64,000 bases of DNA, taken from Afipia sp. Root123D2. Lineage in GTDB: Bacteria; Pseudomonadota; Alphaproteobacteria; Rhizobiales; Xanthobacteraceae. Position numbers and translations under genes: made by a program. How positions within the stretch are numbered: the stretch's first letter is position 1; every line of letters begins with the position of its first letter. Of the stretch, positions 24,965-34,199 are shown piece after piece. The DNA lies in contig NZ_LMDP01000001.1 in the NCBI RefSeq assembly GCF_001425835.1, positions 931,476 through 995,475 on the forward strand, in the 5' to 3' direction. The notes beneath the pieces are model-generated. The model saw nothing but the letters and a program-made list of their open reading frames with translations, had not been told where the DNA came from and did no database searches.

Positions 24965-25471
24965 ATGAGTGAAGCCGGGCACGATCATGCATCGCCGATC
25001 GTGAGCACGCCTCTGCACGTCGCCAAGGCGATCGAGCTTGCTGCCTGCGTCGGCCGCGAATTTGCGCCGGGCCGCTGGCTTTCGGTGACGCAGGACGAGA
25101 TCGATCGTTTCGTCGCTCTAACGGGTGATCAAAACTGGATTCATACGGATGCCGCGCGTGCGGCGCGTGAGCTGCCGGCGGCGAAGACGATCGTGCCGGG
25201 CCAATTGCTGCTGGCTCTTGTCCCGAGGCTGCTTCAGGAAGCCTGTGTGGTGACGGGCGGCGCGCAAGGCCGGGTGGCTGCGATCCGCGCCGTTCGATTT
25301 CGCCATGCGGTTCACCCCGGCGATGCGTTTCGGCTGCGAGCGCGATTGACGCTGGTCGAGCGGCGTCCGCGTTTCGTGCAGGTGGACGCTGCATGCGATC
25401 TCGAACTGATGTCCGGACAGAGGGCGCTGACATCGCAACGCACCGATGTCTTTTCTAGTGAAACAACATAG
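24965..25471 (+). CDS. MaoC-like (R)-hydratase/dehydratase
   Basis: A 168-residue single hot-dog protein of the MaoC family. The catalytic Asp/His signature is GDQNWIHTD (Asp55, His60) followed by AARAARELPAAKTIVPGQLLLAL. Such enzymes add or remove water at the 2-3 bond of an acyl-CoA. The gene starts 16 bp after the thiolase and is the last of the six-gene bioMNY operon. Together, ligase, hydratase and thiolase resemble part of a beta-oxidation or chain-building path dedicated to a biotin-related acid. Confidence 0.85.
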   Translation: MSEAGHDHASPIVSTPLHVAKAIELAACVGREFAPGRWLSVTQDEIDRFVALTGDQNWIHTDAARAARELPAAKTIVPGQLLLALVPRLLQEACVVTGGAQGRVAAIRAVRFRHAVHPGDAFRLRARLTLVERRPRFVQVDAACDLELMSGQRALTSQRTDVFSSETT

Positions 25472-25824
25472 CGCGGTGCAAACTGGGATCGAACTGGCCG
25501 TGCATTTCGGACGAGGGCGCACGAACGCTCGCCCCGCGATGTGGCTGAATGTCCCGAACAAGCGTCTCGCCGCCGATGCCACCTGTCGTCAGGCGCGCAA
25601 ACTGTGCCTGACTGAGATGCAGCACCGTCTGGTGAGCGCCGTCCATAGCATTTGCCGATGGCCTTCGCCGCAGCGTCCAAAGATGCCGCTGTCCGCCAGC
25701 TGACATCCAACGCCCGCAGCCAATCTGTCGCCCAGGGGCTGACCGGCTCTGGCATTCCCGCTTTCCGTCCCCACATCAAAAACAGGCCGCCTGCAATTCG
25801 GCCTGCTCTTAGCAGGGGCACGCG
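25472..25824. other. Gap between biotin operon and arginase gene, with hairpin
   Basis: No gene is supported in this 353-bp stretch. A perfect 7-bp hairpin (CAGGCCG and CGGCCTG around 9 nt) lies at 25783-25805, just before the arginase ribosome-binding site. It may end upstream transcription or shape the arginase leader; there is no U-tract. Confidence 0.45.
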
Positions 25825-26721
25825 ATGCTCTACGGCCTCGGGACAAATTCGCGGACGCAAACCATCGCTGCGGTGGAAGTGGCGGTCGGGGCGGGTGCGA
25901 AGGATTCCGGTTGCCGCGATGGGCCCGCCGGGTTTCGGCAACAGGCGGAGGCGGAATTGCGTGCGCGCGGCGTCACGCTGACGTGGCGTCACATGCCGCA
26001 GAGCCTGCGCGACGCCGGGGCGTCGCCGCTCGACGTGGTGGCGTCCACGGCGCGCTGGACCGCCCGCGTCACCCGGAATTTCGTCACCAAGGACAATCGC
26101 TTTCTTGTGGTCGGCGGCGATCATTCCTGCGCGGTCGGCACCTGGAGCGGTGCCGCCGATGCGCTGCGGCCATCGGGTGCGCTCGGGCTGATCTGGATCG
26201 ACGCCCACATGGACATGCACGTTCCGGAGACCAGCCATAGCGGGGCCATTAACGGAATGCCGGTAGCGGCGCTGCTCGGTTACGGTGCGCCGCAGCTGAC
26301 CTCGGTTGCGCACAGGGGTGCTGCGATTGATCCGCGTCACCTGTGCCTGATCGGCGCGCGGAGCTTCGAGCCCGAGGAGGCCGCGTTCGGGCAGCGCCAT
26401 GGCGTGCGCGTCATCGATATGCCGGAGGTGCAGCGGCGCGGCGTCAAGGCCGTGCTCGCGGAGGCGCACGCAATCGCCGCGAGCGGGACCGCCGGCTACG
26501 GCGTGTCGCTCGACCTCGATGCGTTCGATCCTGTCGAAGCGCCCGGCGTTGGCACGCCGGCGCCTGACGGCATTCGCGCGGCGGATTTCCTCGCGCCGTG
26601 GAGCGAACTGATCAAGGATCCAGCCTGCGTCGGCATCGAGATCGTCGAATACAATCCGGCGCTCGACCGCGACGGGCGCACCGCGCGGCTGATGCAGGAT
26701 TTGGTGATGGCTTGGGTCTGA
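25825..26721 (+). CDS. Arginase/ureohydrolase family enzyme
   Basis: A 298-residue binuclear-manganese hydrolase of the arginase family. The metal ligands are visible in GGDHS (97-101), DAHMDMH (126-132) and SLDLDAFDP (Asp230, Asp232), with the late Glu in GIEIVEYNP. AHMDMHVPETSHSGAINGMP matches true arginases, which split arginine to ornithine and urea, better than agmatinases. ATG 25825 has AGGGG 6 nt upstream. Its stop overlaps the P450 start by one base, so the two are co-translated. A metabolic link with the P450 is not obvious. Confidence 0.9.
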   Translation: MLYGLGTNSRTQTIAAVEVAVGAGAKDSGCRDGPAGFRQQAEAELRARGVTLTWRHMPQSLRDAGASPLDVVASTARWTARVTRNFVTKDNRFLVVGGDHSCAVGTWSGAADALRPSGALGLIWIDAHMDMHVPETSHSGAINGMPVAALLGYGAPQLTSVAHRGAAIDPRHLCLIGARSFEPEEAAFGQRHGVRVIDMPEVQRRGVKAVLAEAHAIAASGTAGYGVSLDLDAFDPVEAPGVGTPAPDGIRAADFLAPWSELIKDPACVGIEIVEYNPALDRDGRTARLMQDLVMAWV

Positions 26722-28076
26722 TGGCGGGAGTGCACAAACTGCCCGATATGCGCAACGTTGCTCCGGGGACGTCGCAAATTCCCGAGTCGATCAGCAATCT
26801 GATCGTCTCGCCGCAAGCCTACGCGCGCCAAAAAAATCTTCTGTCCGCCTTCCGCCAATTGCGTGAAACCAATCCGGTTGGCCGCGTTGATATCCGGGAT
26901 TTTGACCCGTTCTGGGCGGTGACCCGGCACGCCGACATTCTGGCTGTGAGCCGCCGGCATGACGTCTTCCACAATGGAGATCGCGCAACCGCGCTGGTGC
27001 CTCGTGCCACCGATGAAAAGATTCGCGCGCTGACCCGTGGCAGTCCGCATCTTATTCGGACTCCGGTCCATATGGACGCGCCCGATCATCCCGCGTATCG
27101 CGCGCTCACCCAGGCCTGGTTCACAAGGCAGAGCATCCATTCAATGGAGCAACGCATCCGCGGCCTCGCACGCCGATGCCTTGACCGGATGGTGGCATTG
27201 GAGAGCCAGTGCGAGTTCGTCAACGATGTCGCGCGTCCATTCCCGCTCAAGGTAATGCTGAGCATTCTGGGAATTTCCGAGGAGGATACCGAGCAGGTGC
27301 TCGGCCTCACCGAGACGTTTTTTCGCAGTCAGGATGACAATGACGGGATGCCGACGGACCTTGTCCGCGATCCGGCGCGGCACGCAGAGCATCTTTTCGA
27401 GGTGTTGTCTGCTTTTCGCGCTTACTTCAAGCCGCTGATCAAGGCGCGGATCGCTGCGCCGCGCGACGATGTGCTGACCGCAATCGCGCATGCCGAAATC
27501 GATGGGCAGCCCATTCGCCCCTTCGAGGCGATCAGCTATCTGCTGATCCTCGCGACAGCCGGACATCACACCACGTCATCCTCGATCGCGGGCGGAGTCT
27601 GGGGACTATGTCAGTATCCGCACGAGTTCAGGAAGGCGGTATCGGATCGCGGTCTGATCCCCGGTCTGGTCGAGGAGGCGGTGCGCTGGACGACACCCGT
27701 TCAACATTTCATGCGGACGGCCGTGCGGGATACCGAAGTCGGTGGGCGCCGGATCGTTGCGGGAGACTGGCTGATGCTCTGCTATTTGTCGGGCACTCGC
27801 GACGAAGCCGTTTTCGACGAGCCCGACCGCTTTCGGATCGATCGCGGCTCCGCATCGCATGTTTCATTCGGCCATGGAGTCCACGTCTGCCTTGGTCAGC
27901 ACCTGGCGCGGTTCGAGATGCGTATTTTCTTCGAGGAGATGCTGTCCGTCATCGACGAGATCGAGTTGTGCGGCGAGCCTCGGCGCTGCGCGTCGGTGTT
28001 CGTCGGCGGCCCCACGCACGTGCCGGTGCGATACAAATTGAAACGTCAATCAGCCGCTCGTCATGACGTGCGGTAA
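26721..28076 (+). CDS. Cytochrome P450 with unusual I-helix
   Basis: A 451-residue soluble bacterial P450. The haem Cys is Cys390 in FGHGVHVCLGQHLARFE, and the ExxR pair is E319/R322 in EEAVR. The I-helix reads AGHHTT (280-285) where most P450s have AG-x-D/E-T; the acidic residue used for proton delivery is His283. That could mean altered oxygen activation or peroxide-type use. No ferredoxin or reductase gene is adjacent. The ATG overlaps the arginase stop, and an internal ATG at 26748 is a possible alternative. Its end overlaps the convergent cyclase gene by 16 bp. Confidence 0.92.
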   Translation: MAGVHKLPDMRNVAPGTSQIPESISNLIVSPQAYARQKNLLSAFRQLRETNPVGRVDIRDFDPFWAVTRHADILAVSRRHDVFHNGDRATALVPRATDEKIRALTRGSPHLIRTPVHMDAPDHPAYRALTQAWFTRQSIHSMEQRIRGLARRCLDRMVALESQCEFVNDVARPFPLKVMLSILGISEEDTEQVLGLTETFFRSQDDNDGMPTDLVRDPARHAEHLFEVLSAFRAYFKPLIKARIAAPRDDVLTAIAHAEIDGQPIRPFEAISYLLILATAGHHTTSSSIAGGVWGLCQYPHEFRKAVSDRGLIPGLVEEAVRWTTPVQHFMRTAVRDTEVGGRRIVAGDWLMLCYLSGTRDEAVFDEPDRFRIDRGSASHVSFGHGVHVCLGQHLARFEMRIFFEEMLSVIDEIELCGEPRRCASVFVGGPTHVPVRYKLKRQSAARHDVR

Positions 28077-31000
28077 GCGGAGCCGCCGGCACTTGTAAAG
28101 TCCGTGGGCGGCGCCGGCATTCTAAGGCTGGAGTAGAGCGCGGTGGCCGCGCTGCGAAGCCGGTCGCCGTCGCTTGAGCGGCCCAACAGGAAGCAGGCCT
28201 GCGCAAGGCCGTTCTGGCAATGCGCCATTTCGGGCCGCAGACCGAGGTCGGAGGCAATCTGAAGCGCTTCAAGATAATAGGCTTCGGCCGTCTCGTGACG
28301 GTCGCTGCACTGACAGGCGTCGCCCATCAGACGTCGCGCCGAAGCTTCGACGGCGCGATAGTGATGGCTGGAAGCCAGATCGATTGCGTCTTTTGCCTGC
28401 TCGGTGACGCCTTGCGTGCGCCCCGCCATCAGATTGGCGAAGCCGAGATAGACCGTTGACCACGCCACGCCATAGGGAAACTTCGCCGATTTGGAGTACT
28501 CGACAGCCTTGGTCAGGAGTTCGATGCCCTCGTCGAAGCGCCCGGCCAAGGCGTAGGTGTGCCCCAGACTCGTCGAAATGACCGGAATGAGAAAGCTGAT
28601 CCGGGCGGTGCGGCAGATATGATAGCCGTGCTCCAGCAAGCTCAGCGCGCGGGGCGGATTCCCCTGATGGGCCTGCACGAAACCGGCGTACCAGTGGGCG
28701 AGGGCCATATCGTAGGGACGGCCGGCCTCATCGGCGATCGCGCAGGCCTGTTGCGCGGTCTTTTCGGCGTCGGCGAAGTCGCCGATATAGGCCTGTGATG
28801 CGGCCAGCATGCCGAGCCATAGCACTGAGCTGGTTCCGGTTGTTCCGATCCGCTCGAGGCGCAGCGGCCCTGTGGTCCAGGATCGGTTGTCTTGCAGGAG
28901 CGCGAGGGATTTCCGGAAATTTCCGCGCCACATATAGGCCTGTCCGAGAAACGAACTCGCCGACAGTGCGAGGCGGCTGTCCTTGATGTCTCGCGCAATC
29001 TCGAGGCCCCGTTCGCCGCACTGGATGCTCGCTTCCAGATCTCCCTGCCAGTTGTGGACGAAAGTCTGGGCGACGCTGATGGCTGCAAGGCGAGGGCGAT
29101 CGTCGATCGAGATTGCCAGCGCCTCGGCTTCACGCAGGTAAGTTTCAAGGGCGGCATACTCGGTGGTTGCTCCGAAGATCATCCTCAGGCCGAGGCGGAC
29201 ATCGATTCCCGTCTGCACACGCGCGCGATCCTGCGGCAGATGTGTCAGCGCCAGAAGCGCCTGTTCAAAAAAGATGCGCGCCTCATGATAGGCTGAAAGC
29301 TCCAGAGCCTTGCCGCCGGCCTGGCGTGCATAGGTCAGCGCCTCTTCCCACAACTCGCCGGCCAGAGCATGGTGGGTCAGGCTCTCGGCCATCTCCGCGA
29401 GATTGCCGCGATACTGGGACTCGATAGCCCTGACGATCTGGCCATGCAGATTCCGGCGCGTTTTCGACAGCAGGCTGCCATAGGCGACCTCATGCGTCAG
29501 GGCGTGCTTGAACCGGAATTGAAACGAGGTCGTGTTTGGGACCTGATAGAGAAAATCGGAACCCTGCAGGTCCGCGAGCAATGTTCGCAGTTCGTGGCCA
29601 TCGATACCGGCGATCCTCTCCAGCAACGTCACTTGAACATCGGCGCCGATCACGGACGCCGTTTGCAGCAGGTCTCTTTGCGCGGGGATGAGGCGGTCGA
29701 TGCGGCTTGCAAGAACCGCCTGAACGGTTTCGGGAATCCGGATGTCATGTAATTCCCGGGAAAGCTTGTAATTCCCGATACGCCCGCGCAGCACGCCTCC
29801 TTCCACCAGCGAACGGATCGTTTCCTCGATGAACAACGGAATTCCATCAGTGCGCTGGACGATGAGTTCGCGAAGCTGTCCGTTGGCTTCGTCGTTCCCG
29901 AGGACGCTCCGCACCAGTTGATCGGCAGCCGCTTGCGGAAGCGCATCGATCTGAATCTCGCGATAGTATTCTTTCCCCGCCCATTTGTGCGTGTACTCGG
30001 GCCGGTAGGTGAGAACGATCAGCAGATGGCTGGTCTCAATTCCGTTTGCGATCTCTTCCAGCAGGCTGCGGGTTTCGGCGTCGGTCCATTGCATGTCCTC
30101 GAACCACAGAAGCAAGGGACGAACAGCGGCGGCGCTCAGGATCAGGTTCTTTGCGGCAGCCAGAATTCGCTGCCGTCGCGCGGCCGGCTCGAGCGACTGC
30201 CACGCGGCGTCCTTGACGGGGATGTCGAGAAGCGACTGGATTGCCGGTAGCGCCAGGGCGAGATCCTCGCCGAGCGCGGAAATCTTTGCGCGGATGCGTC
30301 GATCGGCTTCATCGGAGGGGGCCTGTTCTGGAATTTCGCACCAGGCCCGGATCAGATTGGAAAACGCGAGGTATGGCGTATTCCTTGTATAGGACGCCGT
30401 CGTGGCCCTGAGGACGGTCCATGCCGAAGATTCCGGCAGATGCAGCACCTCATGCACCAGTCTCGATTTTCCGGCGCCGGGCTCGCCAACCACGCCGACG
30501 AGTTTGCCATGGCCTTCGGAAGCCACTCGCATCGTCTCGCGCAGAACAGCCAGTTCGGCGTCGCGGCTGACAAATTGAGTGAGCCCCCTTGCCGCAGCGA
30601 CCTCCCAGCGTGTGCGGGCAGATGTGTGGCCGGTGATTTCGAACAGATTGAGCGGCTCGCGAAAACCCTTCACCGGAACAAGGCCGAGCGGCCGGGCTTC
30701 GATCAGGCCCTCTGCCAGCCGCACGACATCGGCGGTGCAGTAGATGCTTCCCGGCGTCGCCATCTGCTCCATCCGGGCGGCCAGATGAACTGTGGCTCCG
30801 ATGGCGTCGTAGTCGACGGAGAGGTCCGTATTGATGGCCCGGACCAGAACTTCTCCGGCGTGCAGGCCGACGCGAATGGCCGGTTGGGTATCCGATGCCA
30901 CGCGTAACGCATTCTGCATATCGAGCGCCGCATAAGCGGCCCGGACCGCACTGTCCTCATAAGCCAGCGGGGCGCCGAACAGCGCCATGATGCCATCACC

Positions 31001-31420
31001 CTCGATGCGGTTGATGGTTCCTTCATAGCGATGCACGGCATCGATCATGATCTGGAGAGTTGGACGGAGGCGTTCCTCGACCTGCTCGGGGTCGAGATCC
31101 TGTATGAGACTGGTCGATCCCTTCATGTCCGCAAAAAGAACAGTGACCTGCTTGCGCTCGCCTTCGATGGCGGCGCGCGATTCAAGAAGGCGTTTTGCCA
31201 GATGCTGCGGTGGATTCACCGGCGCGGCGATGACGTCTCTGTCGTCACTCGTCGGGTACAAGCGCTCCGGGCTGCGATCCGAACCGCAGGATTCGCAGAA
31301 CCGGCTCGATCGCGCGACCGATGCTCCGCACACTGCGCATCGTTCGCTCAGCGGCGCGCCACAACTCCCACAGAATTGGGCTTGAGGGGAATTTCTGGCG
31401 CCGCACTCCGCGCAGACCAT
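28061..31420 (-). CDS. Zinc-ribbon / class III cyclase / AAA ATPase / TPR signalling protein
   Basis: A 1119-residue multidomain protein. Residues 1-46 carry two zinc ribbons (Cys3, 6, 17, 20 and Cys28, 31, 42, 45). About 90-265 is a class III nucleotide cyclase with metal-binding Asp98 (LFADMKGST) and Asp142 (IEGDGIMALFG). About 285-600 is an AAA/STAND-type ATPase with Walker A VGEPGAGKSR (311-320) and a DNA-helicase-like Walker B region LLLWFEDMQWTD. The rest is tandem TPR-like helices. This architecture is widespread in rhizobial genomes and suggests ligand- or protein-gated cAMP synthesis. GGAGG precedes ATG 31420, which is chosen over a frame open 81 bp upstream. Confidence 0.93.
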   Translation of the reverse strand: MVCAECGARNSPQAQFCGSCGAPLSERCAVCGASVARSSRFCESCGSDRSPERLYPTSDDRDVIAAPVNPPQHLAKRLLESRAAIEGERKQVTVLFADMKGSTSLIQDLDPEQVEERLRPTLQIMIDAVHRYEGTINRIEGDGIMALFGAPLAYEDSAVRAAYAALDMQNALRVASDTQPAIRVGLHAGEVLVRAINTDLSVDYDAIGATVHLAARMEQMATPGSIYCTADVVRLAEGLIEARPLGLVPVKGFREPLNLFEITGHTSARTRWEVAAARGLTQFVSRDAELAVLRETMRVASEGHGKLVGVVGEPGAGKSRLVHEVLHLPESSAWTVLRATTASYTRNTPYLAFSNLIRAWCEIPEQAPSDEADRRIRAKISALGEDLALALPAIQSLLDIPVKDAAWQSLEPAARRQRILAAAKNLILSAAAVRPLLLWFEDMQWTDAETRSLLEEIANGIETSHLLIVLTYRPEYTHKWAGKEYYREIQIDALPQAAADQLVRSVLGNDEANGQLRELIVQRTDGIPLFIEETIRSLVEGGVLRGRIGNYKLSRELHDIRIPETVQAVLASRIDRLIPAQRDLLQTASVIGADVQVTLLERIAGIDGHELRTLLADLQGSDFLYQVPNTTSFQFRFKHALTHEVAYGSLLSKTRRNLHGQIVRAIESQYRGNLAEMAESLTHHALAGELWEEALTYARQAGGKALELSAYHEARIFFEQALLALTHLPQDRARVQTGIDVRLGLRMIFGATTEYAALETYLREAEALAISIDDRPRLAAISVAQTFVHNWQGDLEASIQCGERGLEIARDIKDSRLALSASSFLGQAYMWRGNFRKSLALLQDNRSWTTGPLRLERIGTTGTSSVLWLGMLAASQAYIGDFADAEKTAQQACAIADEAGRPYDMALAHWYAGFVQAHQGNPPRALSLLEHGYHICRTARISFLIPVISTSLGHTYALAGRFDEGIELLTKAVEYSKSAKFPYGVAWSTVYLGFANLMAGRTQGVTEQAKDAIDLASSHHYRAVEASARRLMGDACQCSDRHETAEAYYLEALQIASDLGLRPEMAHCQNGLAQACFLLGRSSDGDRLRSAATALYSSLRMPAPPTDFTSAGGSAYRTS

Positions 31421-31607
31421 AGAGCCTCCGGCCTCTGAGAAGTATCTAAACTTCTGCAGCGGAAATGAACTCGGTCGAAATCTCCTCAGCCAGACAAGCA
31501 ATCTAGCTCAAATCGAAACGATCGTGCACCCTTTCTTGCTTGCGTTATGTTTTGCGCTTACCGTCGATGACTATTGAAAATGTCCTGACATCCAAGGGAG
31601 GCTTTCG

Positions 31608-32066
31608 ATGGGTTTCGCTTATCGCAAACAGATCCCAGGGAAAGCAGACATCAACGAGACCTTTTCGAAAAAGAATCTCACACGCACAAAAAAATTATAC
31701 GAAAAGCTCGCCAAGTCTGGCCAGTACCGCTTTGGAGACCTGACGGCGTCGTTCTGCGGCCTCGACCAGAACCAGGAGAATGTCTGGCTCAAGGAGGTCG
31801 CCGATTTTTATCCGCCCGATGTTCAACGTGAAATTATAAGAACTATCGATGCAGCGTTGCTTCACAAGGATGACAAGGGCGCCGAAGTCCCCGTGCCGGT
31901 CGAATTCCGCTGGGGCGGCGAATTGTCAGACGGAAAGACGCAGGGCATCAGAGCCACATACGATCCTTCGGGGCCGTCATATCTGATCGAGATTGTCGGC
32001 TATCCAAGTCCGCTGAGATCGCTGCTGTCGGCTCGCGGCGCAGGCGACGCCGAAGAGGCTGACTAG
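31608..32066 (+). CDS. Hypothetical protein between two cyclase genes
   Basis: A 152-residue soluble protein with GGGAGG upstream of ATG 31608 and a strong terminator 18 bp after its stop, so it is a single-gene unit. The N-terminal half is basic and helical (SKKNLTRTKKLYEKLAKSGQ). The C-terminal half looks like a small beta-rich domain (VPVEFRWGGELSDGKTQGI, PSYLIEIVGYPSP). I do not recognise the family. Position between two nucleotide cyclases hints at, but does not prove, a signalling role. Confidence 0.75.
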   Translation: MGFAYRKQIPGKADINETFSKKNLTRTKKLYEKLAKSGQYRFGDLTASFCGLDQNQENVWLKEVADFYPPDVQREIIRTIDAALLHKDDKGAEVPVPVEFRWGGELSDGKTQGIRATYDPSGPSYLIEIVGYPSPLRSLLSARGAGDAEEAD

Positions 32067-32084
32067 TAACGCTTCCTGAGCCGC

Positions 32085-32117
32085 AACGCGCCCGAAGCGC
32101 CGGGCGCGTTTATTTTT
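32085..32117 (+). terminator. Rho-independent terminator
   Basis: AACGCGCCC and GGGCGCGTT form a perfect 9-bp stem around an 8-nt loop, followed by TATTTTTG. It ends the hypothetical gene at 31608-32066. Confidence 0.85.
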
Positions 32118-32300
32118 GAAAGTGGATACCGTCACTCTCGGCCCGAAATGCGACGACGCTGATGCACAGGGCAATGAGGGCGAACAGGAAGCCGACACCG
32201 CAGCTCACGACGATCAACTGCAATCCGTCGCTGCTCGCGAAACTGCGTGAGATGAAATCCTGAATCGTCGCGGCGGCGCATGGCCGATGATACTCACATG
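32118..32300 (-). pseudogene. Remnant of a DUF2189-type membrane protein
   Basis: The minus strand encodes IQDFISRSFASSDGLQLIVV followed by a hydrophobic helix and CISVVAF. This strongly resembles the first transmembrane block of DUF2189 integral membrane proteins. The similarity stops right after SVVAF and the frame ends at 32110, while full proteins have about 250 residues with more helices. Upstream sequence has no clear start. I read it as a decayed fragment; a short single-helix protein is the alternative. Confidence 0.4.
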
Positions 32301-32378
32301 GATCCCGTTCGCAGTTGGCAACCCAGACCACGATGCCGCGCGATGCGGACGCGGTCGCGTGCTGCACTTGGCTCCAGC

Positions 32379-34199
32379 CTAGGCGATGCGGTCGGGCGCC
32401 GCGAGCGCCTGATGACCAGCGCCCACATGCTGCCCGATCCCGATGACAGCGGCAAAGACAGGAACGGGCTGGTCGAAACCCTTCAGGGTCCGCGGATCCA
32501 GTTGAACGAGAGACACGTGCGTGCCGATCGCGTAGGCCGCGACGCTATCAATAAGAATCTCGGTATCTTCCGCGCTCGAACACAAGCGCGATGCGAGGTT
32601 CACGACGTTGCCGATCGCGCTGTAATCGAGGCGGCTTTCGGAGCCGATCCGCCCGACCGTGGCGGGCCCCATGGCCAGCCCGATGCCGAAGCCAAGCCGG
32701 TGGTTCAGCGCGCGCCAGCCGACCAGCAGTTTCTGCACGCTCATTTGCATGTCGCTCGCCATGTGGACAGCGCGCAATGCCGGATCCGTACAGGACACCG
32801 GCGCGTTGACCAGCACCATCGCGCCATCGCCGGTGAAGTTGACGAGCGTCGCTCCATGGGCGCTGACCACTCTTTCCACCGCGTCGTAATATTCGCGCAG
32901 CACACCCATGAGGGTTTCGGGTTCGGCCTGGGCCGAGAAGGCGGTGAAGCCCCGCAGATCACAGAACACCACGACGACTTCGACGCGCCGCCCATCGAGA
33001 ACGCTGTCGTCGCCGGTGCGGTCGACCAGTTCGGCCACTTGCGGCGCAAGAAAGCGCTTGAGCCTGCTGATGCGTTCGGAGCGCTCCTGTGAGATCGCCA
33101 GTTCGCTCGCCATCTCGTTGAATCGGGTCGCCAGCCGCTCGAATTCGTCACCTGTTGTGATGTCGATGCGGTGGTCGAACTGTCCCGCGCCGATGCGGGC
33201 GACGCCGTCCTCCAGCAGGCGTATCGGTCCAATCATGCGCTGGGTCAGCCAGTAGGCGAGTGTTGCTGCAAGGGCAGCGCCGGCCACGAGCAGCGCGGCC
33301 GTGCGCCAAAGCGCGGCATAGATCGGCGCGAAGGCTTCGGTGAGCGGCTGCTTGACGATGACGCTCCAGTCGACGCCGGGAACCTGCGCCATCGCCGCCA
33401 ACACCTTGTTGCCGGAGATGTCCTGACCCATGGCCGCCTGACCGGGGCGGGCGAGAAGAACATTCCGCAAGATTTGGAGCGGTCGCTGTTCGGCTTCGTC
33501 GGCCCGCAGGACGAGGCTGATGTCCGGATCTGCAACGAGGCGGCCGGGCCGATCCAGCACGAATGCTTCGCCGGTTTGTCCGACCCGGATCCCCGAGATC
33601 ACCTCCCAGATGAACTTGAGATTGACCGCGGCAACAGCCACGCCATCGGCTGGGCGGTTGCCCGCGATTGCGATGGTCATGAAGGGTTCGGAGCCGTCGT
33701 GGAATGTGACGGGTCCGAACCAGATCCGGTCTAGGCGGGCTCCCGCCACGGCGGGTTTTGCGGAATGGTCGTCACCGCTCTCGATCCTGTTCAGGCCGAT
33801 GCGCGATACGAAAAGGCGCTCCTTTCCGGCGGCATCGACCAGACTGAGGCTTTCGACGGCGGGGACCTGACGCAGCAGGCGCATGGCGTCGAGCCTGTGC
33901 CTGTCGCCGGTGTTATCCGGCCATGGCAACTGCACAGTCCAGCCGAGTTGATCCCGGATTCCCTCGATGAAGTCGTGGATCTTCACGGACGCGAACCGGG
34001 CTTCCGCGTTCAGCAGATCGTTCAGCCTGGCGCGCTGGTCGTGATAGCCGAACCACGCCTCGCTTCCGCCCGCGATCAGAAGCGGCACGACGGTTGCCGC
34101 AAAGAGCGTGCGAAAGTATTTCTTGAACAGTGACGTGCGTGGGACGACGAGCGGATCAGACATCGTGTTGTCTCGCGAGACGGCCGCCCTCCAGATCAT
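32379..34199 (-). CDS. Membrane Cache-HAMP-class III adenylate/guanylate cyclase
   Basis: A 606-residue membrane cyclase. A transmembrane segment near residue 30-50 and another near 305-325 (LLVAGAALAATLAYWL) bracket a periplasmic Cache-like sensor domain. A HAMP linker (RLLEDGVARIGAGQFDHRID) leads to the catalytic domain with FCDLRGFTAF and FTGDGAMVL metal sites and the substrate region DYSAIGNVVNLASRL. It makes a cyclic nucleotide in response to an external signal. The ATG at 34199 overlaps the stop of the binding-protein gene by 4 bp, implying coupled expression; ATG 34163 is an alternative start. Confidence 0.92.
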   Translation of the reverse strand: MIWRAAVSRDNTMSDPLVVPRTSLFKKYFRTLFAATVVPLLIAGGSEAWFGYHDQRARLNDLLNAEARFASVKIHDFIEGIRDQLGWTVQLPWPDNTGDRHRLDAMRLLRQVPAVESLSLVDAAGKERLFVSRIGLNRIESGDDHSAKPAVAGARLDRIWFGPVTFHDGSEPFMTIAIAGNRPADGVAVAAVNLKFIWEVISGIRVGQTGEAFVLDRPGRLVADPDISLVLRADEAEQRPLQILRNVLLARPGQAAMGQDISGNKVLAAMAQVPGVDWSVIVKQPLTEAFAPIYAALWRTAALLVAGAALAATLAYWLTQRMIGPIRLLEDGVARIGAGQFDHRIDITTGDEFERLATRFNEMASELAISQERSERISRLKRFLAPQVAELVDRTGDDSVLDGRRVEVVVVFCDLRGFTAFSAQAEPETLMGVLREYYDAVERVVSAHGATLVNFTGDGAMVLVNAPVSCTDPALRAVHMASDMQMSVQKLLVGWRALNHRLGFGIGLAMGPATVGRIGSESRLDYSAIGNVVNLASRLCSSAEDTEILIDSVAAYAIGTHVSLVQLDPRTLKGFDQPVPVFAAVIGIGQHVGAGHQALAAPDRIA

